In this document: in pieces, positions 6,182 through 13,161 of the stretch
How the letters are laid out: each line of letters begins with the position of its first letter
How positions within the stretch are numbered: position 1 is the stretch's first letter
Translations under genes and position numbers: made by a program
Notes under the pieces: generated by a model
Seen by the model: the letters and a program-made list of their open reading frames with translations, nothing else
What the model was told of the DNA's origin: nothing
Databases searched by the model: none
DNA from: Nitrosomonadales bacterium
GTDB taxonomy: Bacteria; Pseudomonadota; Gammaproteobacteria; Burkholderiales; Sulfuricellaceae
Reading direction: 5' to 3'
NCBI GenBank assembly: GCA_003104895.1
Contig: PQAG01000009.1
Span: 1-18,847 of the forward strand
DNA length: 18,847 nucleotides

Positions 6182-9100
6182 ATGGACACCTCCCTCACCA
6201 TCCTGATTTGCACCCACAACCGGGCTGATTTGCTGGAACGGGTGCTGGCTTCGCTCAATTCCGCAAAGCGGCCAGCCATGCCAGTGCAGATTCTCGTGGC
6301 AGCCAATGCCTGCACCGACGGTACGCTGGCGAGCATGCAGACATATCAAACGCAACAGGCTGACCAGGGCTGGCTGCCGCTGCGCCTGATTGAAGTTCCC
6401 ACGCCAGGCAAGTCCCATGCACTCAATTGCGCTATTCCTGAAATCGAAGCTGAGTTTGTTGCTTTTGTTGATGATGACCATCGGGTCGATGAAAATTATC
6501 TGATTGCGATTGAGAACGCTGTCCAGACCTGGCCGGGTGCCGGGCTGTATTGCGGCCGTATCCTGCCGGACTGGGATGGCACTGAGCCCGCCTGGGTCCA
6601 CGATGAAGGGCCCTACCGGATTTATCCGCAGCCGGTGCCGCGTTATGACGAGGGTGATTACCCCAAGCCCATCGACTTGAGTGGCCCTTTCCCGGGAGGC
6701 GGCAATCTGTTTTTGCGCCGCGAGGTGCTTGAAAAAGCCGGGGGCTTTTCGACAGAACTTGGACCGAAAGGGCATGACCTGGGAGGGGGAGAGGACAGCG
6801 AATTTGTGTTGCGGGTACTTGCGGCGGGAGTAATGCTGCAATACGTCCCGGATGTCATCCAATACCATTACGTGGATTTGGAGCGCTTCAAGTTCCGTTA
6901 CATCCTGCAAAAAAGCTATCAGCGCTCCAGTTCTGTTGCCCGCGTGCATCATGGGGGGGATGGCATCCCCCGCTATATGTGGCGGAAACTGGCTGGCTAC
7001 CTGGGGGCGGCTGTATTGTCGCTGAGCTGGCCGCGTACCCGTTTCTATCTGGTGCGGCTTGCTGCCACTTTGGGGGAAATCCGCGGTATGTCGCAGAACC
7101 CCACGTCTGCCGCCGGCGTGGAGGCGGTGGCCGGTTTGGGCGGGGCTGCCCCCGGCGTGGCCCCTGTGGCGGTGGCCATGGGTTTGGCGGCTGCGGCAGC
7201 CCTGGCTGCGCTCCCTGCTTTGGCAATATGGCAGGGTGTGCTTAGTGCTACCAGCATCGCGGCATTTTTTACTTTGTTGCTGCTGGTCAAGTCGGTGATT
7301 GACTTTTCGCGCACAGGTCCGCAAATACGTGACGAAATTCAAAAACACTACTCCGGCTATTCTCTCCTTGCATTGCTGCGGCTGGGGTCTTGGGGTTTCG
7401 CCCTGAGCGGCCTGATGGCGGGTGCGGGTGTGGCCATCTACGGATGCTACGGTGTCTATTTTGGACAGCCTTTTTCTGCCCAATGGGCGACGCTATCTGG
7501 CGTGCTGGGCATCGTCTTGATTACCGGCCTGCAGTTTGCGCGGCACCTGCTGTACCTGCCTGCCACCATCGCGGCTTCATCTCACTACCGGCTCAGCAGA
7601 TTCTATGCGTTCTGGCGCTGGCTTTCGCCAGCCAAGTTGCGGATGGTCCAGTTGGTGCTGGTAGCGCTGGGCTGCGCTGCCGCTTTGGCTTGTGTGGCAA
7701 GGATGCTGGAACAGGAGCGCTGGCTGGCTCTGACAGGCTTTGTCACTTTGGGCGCCGCGGTTGCCGTCATCGTAGGGATGATGGCGCCCCGGCGGGAAGA
7801 TGGGCTTGCCCCTCCGCGGCCGGATGGTGAAATGCCGGACCGTCCGAATATCATCATGATCGGGTCGGATACGCTGCGTGCCGACCGGCTGGGAGCCGCG
7901 GGCTACTATCGCTCCCTCACGCCCCACATTGATGCGCTCGCCAGGCGCGGGGTGCAGTTTACCAACTGCTATGTGCCTTGTGCCCGCACGGCGCCCAGCC
8001 TGCTCTCCCTTTTGACGGGCACCTGGCCGCACCGGCACGGCATCCGCGACAATTTTGTCGGCGATGACGAATTGGCGCTGCCGGTGCAGTGCCTGCCGGC
8101 TATTCTGGGGGAGGCCGGGTACCAGACCGCGGTGGTGGGTGACTGGTCGGCGGGCGATATGGGCAAGTTCAAACTGGGCTTCCAGCGGCTGGATCTGCCT
8201 GAAGACCAGTGGAATATCAAATACCTCATCCGCCAGGGGCCGAAAGACTTGCGTTTGTTCCTCTCCTTGTTTACCCATAACCGTTTCGGGAAACGCTTCC
8301 TGCCGGAATTGTATTATCTGGCGGGCGTGCCCCTCACACGTGAAGTGGGGCGGGATGCGCGCGCCCAGATTACGGATCTTTCGGCCGGAAATCGCCCGTT
8401 CTTTCTCAATATTTTCATGGCCACCACCCACCCCCCCTTCGGCTCCGAGTACCCTTACTACACGCAATTCTCCGACCCCGGTTATACGGGCGAATCCAAG
8501 TTTGTCATGGCGCGCCTGACAGACCCCTTCGAGATCATCCGGCGCCAGGGTGACTGCAGGAAAGAATTCGATCTGGACCAGATACTGAATCTCTACGATG
8601 GCTGCGTTAAATGCTTCGATGATGAAGTGGCACGGATTCTGGCTCACCTCGAGGTATGTGGGCTCAAGCAGAGCACCATTGTGGTGATTTACAGCGATCA
8701 TGGCATGGAATTTTTCGAGCACGAAACCTGGGGCCAGGGCAACAGTGTAGTCGGCGACTTCAGCCCCAAGGTGCCGCTCATCATTGTCGATCCGCGCCGG
8801 GCGGGGGGCGGAATCGTTGAAAAAACCGTGCGCTCCGTTGACGTGGCGCCCACGCTTCTGGACCTGACGGGTATTCCGAAGCCGCCTGACATGGACGGCG
8901 AGTCGCTTGAGTCTTTTCTGGATGGGAAGGACTCAGTGCCGGATCTCCCCGCTTTTGCCGAGACGGGTATGTGGCTTACGGACTTGCCGGGCATGCCGGA
9001 AGGCCACCTGCGCTATCCGAGCTTGTTTGATCTGCTGGAGGTGCCGGACCCTGCTACCGGGACTATGGCCATCAAACCAGAATATAGGGCGCACATTATC

Positions 9101-9289
9101 GATGCCAAGGATCGCATGATTCGTAGCGGCCGCTGGAAGCTGGTGTATCAACCGCTGGAATCTGGCTATCAGTTGCACCTGTTTGATCTGGACGCTGACC
9201 CGGAATGTCAGTTTGATGTGCTGGACCGATATCCAGAGACAGCCAGCCAACTGCGAAAAGCCTTGTTGACCTGGATAGCCGAAGATTGA
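6182..9289 (+). CDS. Fusion: GT2 glycosyltransferase - membrane region - sulfatase/alkaline-phosphatase-superfamily domain
   Basis: A 1035-residue three-part protein. Residues 1-300 are a GT2 domain: LTILICTHNR (5-14), VDDDH (96-100), GGGEDSEF around E204-D205. Residues about 326-535 are hydrophobic, with roughly six possible membrane spans (326-349, 352-369, 401-426, 434-453, 488-506, 514-534). From 552 comes a sulfatase-like domain: NIIMIGSDTLRADRLG with metal ligand D563, the catalytic segment CARTAPSLLSLLTG, THPPFG with H750, YSDHGME with D839 and H840, and a C-terminal sulfatase-like RSGRWKLVY. At the position of the formylglycine Cys/Ser in C-x-P-x-R sulfatases stands T603, with Leu in place of Arg. 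That suggests a Thr-nucleophile phosphotransferase or phosphohydrolase (as in LtaS/EptA relatives) rather than a true sulfatase. Start ATG 6182 follows AAGAAG. Substrates unknown. Confidence 0.88.
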   Translation: MDTSLTILICTHNRADLLERVLASLNSAKRPAMPVQILVAANACTDGTLASMQTYQTQQADQGWLPLRLIEVPTPGKSHALNCAIPEIEAEFVAFVDDDHRVDENYLIAIENAVQTWPGAGLYCGRILPDWDGTEPAWVHDEGPYRIYPQPVPRYDEGDYPKPIDLSGPFPGGGNLFLRREVLEKAGGFSTELGPKGHDLGGGEDSEFVLRVLAAGVMLQYVPDVIQYHYVDLERFKFRYILQKSYQRSSSVARVHHGGDGIPRYMWRKLAGYLGAAVLSLSWPRTRFYLVRLAATLGEIRGMSQNPTSAAGVEAVAGLGGAAPGVAPVAVAMGLAAAAALAALPALAIWQGVLSATSIAAFFTLLLLVKSVIDFSRTGPQIRDEIQKHYSGYSLLALLRLGSWGFALSGLMAGAGVAIYGCYGVYFGQPFSAQWATLSGVLGIVLITGLQFARHLLYLPATIAASSHYRLSRFYAFWRWLSPAKLRMVQLVLVALGCAAALACVARMLEQERWLALTGFVTLGAAVAVIVGMMAPRREDGLAPPRPDGEMPDRPNIIMIGSDTLRADRLGAAGYYRSLTPHIDALARRGVQFTNCYVPCARTAPSLLSLLTGTWPHRHGIRDNFVGDDELALPVQCLPAILGEAGYQTAVVGDWSAGDMGKFKLGFQRLDLPEDQWNIKYLIRQGPKDLRLFLSLFTHNRFGKRFLPELYYLAGVPLTREVGRDARAQITDLSAGNRPFFLNIFMATTHPPFGSEYPYYTQFSDPGYTGESKFVMARLTDPFEIIRRQGDCRKEFDLDQILNLYDGCVKCFDDEVARILAHLEVCGLKQSTIVVIYSDHGMEFFEHETWGQGNSVVGDFSPKVPLIIVDPRRAGGGIVEKTVRSVDVAPTLLDLTGIPKPPDMDGESLESFLDGKDSVPDLPAFAETGMWLTDLPGMPEGHLRYPSLFDLLEVPDPATGTMAIKPEYRAHIIDAKDRMIRSGRWKLVYQPLESGYQLHLFDLDADPECQFDVLDRYPETASQLRKALLTWIAED

Positions 9290-9305
9290 TTCTTAAAGAC
9301 CATGA

Positions 9306-9386
9306 TCCTATTGACCCGGCCAAACTTTTTTTAATTGTCGGGCTTCAGTCCGACGGTTCAAGCATTAAATGGCCGCATCAATAGGA
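9306..9386. repeat. Nested inverted repeat with REP-like inner hairpin
   Basis: Outer arms at 9306-9322 and 9370-9386 pair at 15 of 17 positions; the outermost nine (TCCTATTGA / TCAATAGGA) are perfect. Inside sits a second hairpin, GTCGGGCTTCAGTCCGAC at 9337-9354, with a 5-bp stem plus a G.T pair and the GGGCTTCAGxCC core typical of dispersed REP-like palindromes. A run of seven T at 9326-9332 precedes rather than follows the inner hairpin, so it is not a standard terminator for plus-strand transcripts. It may be a REP or MITE-like unit, or an RNA structure separating the fusion gene from the last GT2. Confidence 0.6.
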
Positions 9387-9443
9387 CGATAGATAGTTGG
9401 TTGCACCTGGCTCAAATTTGTGTGCATTTGAAAAAGGGAAGTC

Positions 9444-10382
9444 ATGCCCCGCGTATCCGTCATTATTCCCACCCACAATAGGCCCTCACTGCTGGCCGAA
9501 GCGCTAGCAAGCTTGCTGGCGCAGACGTTCTCCGACTGGGAAGCAGTAATCGTTGACGATGCCTCCAGCCCTCCCGTCTCTGTTGGTGATAAGGATGCAC
9601 GCATCCATGTGCTGCATCATAACGCTTCCCAAGGTGGGGCGGCCGCTAAGAATACTGGCATCAAGAGCGCTACTGGCGAGATACTCGCCTTCCTCGATGA
9701 TGATGATCTCTATGCTCCCCAGTATTTGGAGCGGGCGCTTGGCATACTTGATCGTTTCCCTTACGTGGAAGTGGTTTTCATGGGTGTTACCTGGTTCGGC
9801 GCCACAGGCCCATGGGGCCAGCGTAACTATGACGAAGCCATGGAGAAAACCTTGGCTATGGCTCAGGGCAAGACACTAGAAGAGGGCGTCATCACCTTTG
9901 GCGAGAGCTTGCTTGATGCGCTTCTGAAATCCGTCCCCATGGCCTTCCAACGCCCGGTAGTCAGAAAACAGGCCTTGGAACACGTCGGATTATACCGCCC
10001 AGGCTGCCTGCTTTGGGACTGTGACTGGGCGATAAGCGCTGCGCTGAATGCCAGGGCGGCCCTGGCCGTGGATGGTCTTTACCTGCAACGTGCGGAAGGA
10101 CAGGGGTATTCATCCAAACGAGACCGGATACTAGAGCATCTGGACTCTGGCATCGAAATCAAGGACAGATTTTTGCACGAGGCGCGGCTTCGAAATTATC
10201 CTTCACATCGGATGACTTTGTTTCGGGATGCTGCAGCCCACGCTTGGTTCGATCTCGCTTGGCATCAATACCAGCAACAAAGACGCCTAAAGGCTCTGGG
10301 TGCGCTATGGCAAAGCGAGTTAAGAAAGTTCAGCCTTCCCAATTTAAGACTACTGGCGCGCCTCCTGTTGCCCGGAAAATAG
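9444..10382 (+). CDS. GT2 family glycosyltransferase
   Basis: A 312-residue GT2 protein: VSVIIPTHNR (4-13), AVIVDDASS (34-42), GGAAAKNTGI with the Lys/Asn acceptor-side pattern, and the metal site FLDDDDLY (83-90). The C-terminal part carries RPGCLLWDCDW, corresponding to the ED/GCD catalytic loop of GT2 enzymes, where the usual E-D appears as C-D. Its ATG has a good ribosome site (AAAGGGAAG, spacing about 5). It is set apart from the fusion gene by a 154-base gap with a nested inverted repeat, so it may be transcribed separately. It is the last plus-strand gene and faces the FkbM gene tail to tail. Donor sugar unknown. Confidence 0.92.
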   Translation: MPRVSVIIPTHNRPSLLAEALASLLAQTFSDWEAVIVDDASSPPVSVGDKDARIHVLHHNASQGGAAAKNTGIKSATGEILAFLDDDDLYAPQYLERALGILDRFPYVEVVFMGVTWFGATGPWGQRNYDEAMEKTLAMAQGKTLEEGVITFGESLLDALLKSVPMAFQRPVVRKQALEHVGLYRPGCLLWDCDWAISAALNARAALAVDGLYLQRAEGQGYSSKRDRILEHLDSGIEIKDRFLHEARLRNYPSHRMTLFRDAAAHAWFDLAWHQYQQQRRLKALGALWQSELRKFSLPNLRLLARLLLPGK

Positions 10383-10507
10383 TCAGACAACGAGCTTTGC
10401 GATTTCGCCACGGGGGGCTTGAAGTCTGGGGCCTTCCAGTTTCGAACGCCTCGATTTGGTGATCATTCAAAAATCACAGAATGTGAAGCCGATGGGCTTT
10501 ATGATGA
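10383..10507. other. Convergent junction between the two operons
   Basis: The 125 bases between the two converging gene sets contain no ORF of note. The only structure I see is a weak hairpin, GTGAT (10459-10463) with ATCAC (10473-10477), lacking a T tract. No clear intrinsic terminator is present for either strand. Confidence 0.4.
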
Positions 10508-11281
10508 CTAAATTGGCGCCTCTCGTTCAAGGAACAGCACTTCCTTCACGCCGGAGATTACGCTGGAAAGCTTATTGTCAATCAGGAAGCCAGCATCATT
10601 CATGATGGACTTGATTTCGTCGATCCGAGCTTGACCGAGTACATCTGTATGCAACTCGACCGATATCTTTCGGATAGCGTGAAAATCGATGGCCTTGATC
10701 AAGTCATATTCGCCACCCTCGATGTCCATGAGCAGGAATGTGGGTTTGATTCTGCGTATTTCCTCATTCAGCGGATATATCGGGACAATTAACTCTTGGC
10801 TGGATGCTTTAGGGCGTGATAACGAGGACGCCCAAAAGTCCTTAGTTACATAAAATTTTGCTTGTCCTGCTCGTTCTCCAAGAACGCCCAGTTTAAGATG
10901 CGGATAAACTCCGTTAGCGGAATATACGTCTCGAATGAGTGGCTCCAATTGGGGGTTTGCTTCATATGCGAAGACCCTCTCCGAGCCTATCTGACTCGCG
11001 CAGTAGCTGGAAAGAAAACCAATTCCTGCTCCAATTTCAAGCACGGTGTCACTTTTTTCCAGCTTGCTCTTGAATGTGGACAGCTCGGCCTTTTCATAGT
11101 ATCCATCGTAAATTGCTGCGCATATATTGTCCGAAAGGGCTTGCATGACCGGTATCCTTATTCCTGCTAAATCGGGTTCCGGGTTGCGGTATTTCAACCA
11201 CATGATTCTTAAATGTTGCGCCCAGTGAATCGCCCTCCACCTTAAAAAAGGGGGAAGGCCGCTTGCCCAATGCGCATTCAT
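10508..11281 (-). CDS. FkbM family methyltransferase
   Basis: A 257-residue SAM-dependent methyltransferase of the FkbM family. In glycan clusters these usually O-methylate sugar hydroxyls. Motif I, VLEIGAGIGFLS (80-91), binds SAM; FAYEANP (104-110) is the acidic end of the second strand; and LLMDIEGGEYDLI (183-195) is the FkbM hallmark. The C-terminus, ISVELHTDV then an LSSVISG strand, fits the fold. The ATG is preceded by GGAGTGAAGGAGA, a strong ribosome site. It is last in the minus-strand set, 79 bases after the previous gene. It is visibly poorer in G+C than its neighbours (lines 10681-10860 are 48, 43 and 42%), which hints at separate acquisition. Methyl acceptor unknown. Confidence 0.9.
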   Translation of the reverse strand: MNAHWASGLPPFLRWRAIHWAQHLRIMWLKYRNPEPDLAGIRIPVMQALSDNICAAIYDGYYEKAELSTFKSKLEKSDTVLEIGAGIGFLSSYCASQIGSERVFAYEANPQLEPLIRDVYSANGVYPHLKLGVLGERAGQAKFYVTKDFWASSLSRPKASSQELIVPIYPLNEEIRRIKPTFLLMDIEGGEYDLIKAIDFHAIRKISVELHTDVLGQARIDEIKSIMNDAGFLIDNKLSSVISGVKEVLFLEREAPI

Positions 11282-11327
11282 TCTCCTTCACTCCTTTGGC
11301 ATGGCGTATTTTTTCGTTTGCACCAGT

Positions 11328-11357
11328 AAGAATTGCTTTCAGCAAGATGCAATTCTT
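11328..11357. terminator. 9-bp stem-loop between orphan GT-like gene and FkbM gene
   Basis: AAGAATTGC (11328-11336) pairs perfectly with GCAATTCTT (11349-11357) around a 12-nt loop. On the plus strand the T run continues to 11361, giving a terminator shape. Both flanking genes are on the minus strand, where the stem is followed only by TTAC, so termination there would be weak. A competing small hairpin, TTGCT-TTC-AGCAA (11333-11345), uses part of the same bases. Confidence 0.35.
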
Positions 11358-11360
11358 TTT

Positions 11361-12269
11361 TCATGGTTCAACTCTCTTTTTCCAGTCCAGTCTATTGATC
11401 ATGTCTGCGTAATAGCCGCCACGAAAGCGGCAAGTGCCGATGAAGTGCACGAAGCGGGAAAGATCCGGCTGCATTTTTTCACAGTCTGCGTAGTCAGGAT
11501 GCGGAAGAACAACGGCGTCTGGCTGGTTCGCCACAATCAGGTTGGACATCACCTGTTCACTGCCCCATTCCCGCCATTTATCTCCGATGAGTTGCTGTAA
11601 CTGGCTGGACAGGCTGCGCATCAATTCCAGTTTTCCAGAACCAGCCGGGAATCCGGAAAATCCGGAACAGCCGCGTACATATTTCAGCGATTCCGCTTCA
11701 CTCAAGCGGTCGAAATGCGCTTCCGCCAGCATTTGCACATGGCGCATTGATGCGTTGCGCGCGCGAGTCTGTTCGGCGCGTTCACAAGCGGTTTCTATCG
11801 TCTGGCCGTTCCAGGTGCCGATGGTGAAGGCGCGGTTTGCTAGCGCGGCAGTTGCCACTTCGTCAATCGGGCCTCGTGTCAGCGTGTCCGCATCCAACTG
11901 AATGACATAGTGATTCTGCGACAGGCGCGCGATAGCGGTGAGCCGCTCCCAGGTGCCCCCAGCCGGCAAACCCGGCTCACGGCAATCCTCCAGCGCAAGG
12001 AATCGCATGCCCGGCACCTGTTGCGCCAGTAGCGCGCGATCCTCCGCCGTGAGACTGCCATCATCCACGATATGCACGCCGCCCGGCGGCACATGTAGCG
12101 CAAAGGACTTGATTGCCGCCAAATACATCAACACATCTTTGTGCTGAAGCTGGGATAGCACCTGAGGTGATCCCATGTCGCCAAGTTCTAATGGCTGCGA
12201 TTGCAGGATGGCCTTTACCTGGCGGTCAAATACCCAACGCCGCAACCAGTCCTTCTGCTTATAGAACAT
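11361..12269 (-). CDS. Putative GT-A-like glycosyltransferase, unrecognised family
   Basis: A 302-residue protein that I cannot place in a named family. It shows GT-A features: VHIVDDGSLTAED (65-77) like the nucleotide-binding strand of GT2 enzymes, and HYVIQLDADTLTRGP (120-134) with a DxD at 126-128 like the metal site. Between them, GTWERLTAIARLSQ resembles the helix before the DxD strand. The C-terminal half carries CSGFSGFPAGSG, a WGSEQVMSNL segment and HFIGTCRFRGG, compatible with an acceptor pocket and a His metal ligand as in GT8-like enzymes. No signal peptide or membrane span. The start ATG 12269 has only a weak GGGA upstream. It lies between the TPR and FkbM genes with about 76-79-base gaps. 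Sugar transfer is inferred, not shown. Confidence 0.7.
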   Translation of the reverse strand: MFYKQKDWLRRWVFDRQVKAILQSQPLELGDMGSPQVLSQLQHKDVLMYLAAIKSFALHVPPGGVHIVDDGSLTAEDRALLAQQVPGMRFLALEDCREPGLPAGGTWERLTAIARLSQNHYVIQLDADTLTRGPIDEVATAALANRAFTIGTWNGQTIETACERAEQTRARNASMRHVQMLAEAHFDRLSEAESLKYVRGCSGFSGFPAGSGKLELMRSLSSQLQQLIGDKWREWGSEQVMSNLIVANQPDAVVLPHPDYADCEKMQPDLSRFVHFIGTCRFRGGYYADMINRLDWKKRVEP

Positions 12270-12345
12270 GGCGTCCCATTTTTCGTTTTCTCCATACGTT
12301 TAGCCATTTGCTGCGTTGTAAAAAGTGCCCGCAGTCAATACCCTG

Positions 12346-13161
12346 TTATTTGTTTTCAACGGGTGGCTCGTCGGTGCAGAATCTGCACCAAGGGTTGTTT
12401 TTATTCCCAATTTTTTGTCCGGAGAAGGGCGGTATCACCGCCTGATTGTTTTCTGGTGTTGAACCTGCCTTCGTTGCGGCTTGCTCAGCCATCTTTCCGT
12501 CGCCCTCAGGCGGCCTTGAGGACTCATTGGGGGGCGCAGCCACGGCCTCCGGTATCGTGGAAAGGTCGCCTCCAAGCTCTTGGAAGCGCCTGCGCAGACC
12601 CTTGTTTGCCGGAGATTTCTCAAGACCCTGTTTCAGAACGCTTAATGCCATGTCCTTCTTGCCTATTTTGGTGTAAAGCTTCGCCAGTTCGGTCAACGCA
12701 GGAATGGAATCGGCCTTGATTGCGAGTGTCTTCTGAAACTCGGCAATGGCCGCTCCATCATTGTTTTGCAGTTGCAGGGCAAGCCCTTTCCCATAATGGA
12801 AATCCGGGCGCATAAAAAAATCCGGTTGCGTATGGCTCAACATGTAATCAAATTGCCAGACTGCATTATGCAGGGCACCTTTTCGTTCATTTGCATTCAA
12901 GCGGTACGCACGTTTCATTTCCACAAGCGCATCACAGTAATGGTGCATGTGAATCCAGTTGTCATGCCCAAATTGCATCACCCAGGGCTGTATGGCCACA
13001 GGGTCCTTGCTTCGCAACTTTACCTCGCAATAGGGTGGAAGCATGGCTATTTCTGCATTCGTAATATTTGCTGCGCCTTTGGCTTGAAGCGAAAAAAGGA
13101 CAAACCCCGCCACCAGCCCGCATGTGGCGATCCTTTTTTTCAGGTTTTGCTCAAATTTCAT
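12346..13161 (-). CDS. Exported TPR protein with C-terminal CxxC tail
   Basis: A 271-residue protein beginning with a clear secretion signal: a Lys/Arg N-terminus, hydrophobic residues 11-25, and likely cleavage near AKG-A (about 28-31). The mature part has TPR-like helices: GKGLALQLQNNDGAAIAEFQ (125-144) followed by TLAIKADSIPALTELAKLY (145-163) and KKDMALSVLKQGLEKSPANK (168-187). A Pro/Glu/Ser-rich linker (205-250) follows, then NPWCRFC (256-262), a compact CxxC that could bind metal or haem or form a disulfide. Cys45 and Cys76 are also present. It starts within the GT4 stop (ATGA at 13158-13161) after AAGGAG. It is probably a periplasmic protein-interaction partner in polymer assembly or export; the exact role is unknown. 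Confidence 0.8.
   Translation of the reverse strand: MKFEQNLKKRIATCGLVAGFVLFSLQAKGAANITNAEIAMLPPYCEVKLRSKDPVAIQPWVMQFGHDNWIHMHHYCDALVEMKRAYRLNANERKGALHNAVWQFDYMLSHTQPDFFMRPDFHYGKGLALQLQNNDGAAIAEFQKTLAIKADSIPALTELAKLYTKIGKKDMALSVLKQGLEKSPANKGLRRRFQELGGDLSTIPEAVAAPPNESSRPPEGDGKMAEQAATKAGSTPENNQAVIPPFSGQKIGNKNNPWCRFCTDEPPVENK

Noticed and set aside
6119..7483. 454-codon open frame on the minus strand
   Set aside because: It lies opposite the GT2 part of the fusion gene, shows no recognisable domain and is rich in Arg/Gln/Pro/His as expected for an antisense shadow of a GC-rich gene.
7979..7999. Formylglycine-type sulfatase active site based on C600
   Set aside because: C600 is three residues before the aligned catalytic position, and no C-x-P-x-R or C-x-A-x-R pattern exists around it.
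7577..8722. 381-codon open frame on the minus strand
   Set aside because: It is antisense to the phosphatase/sulfatase-like domain, whose motifs are clear on the plus strand; no family signature is seen.
9326..9354. Intrinsic terminator for the fusion gene
   Set aside because: The T7 run comes before the hairpin on the plus strand, the reverse of a terminator, and on the minus strand the hairpin is followed by an A run.
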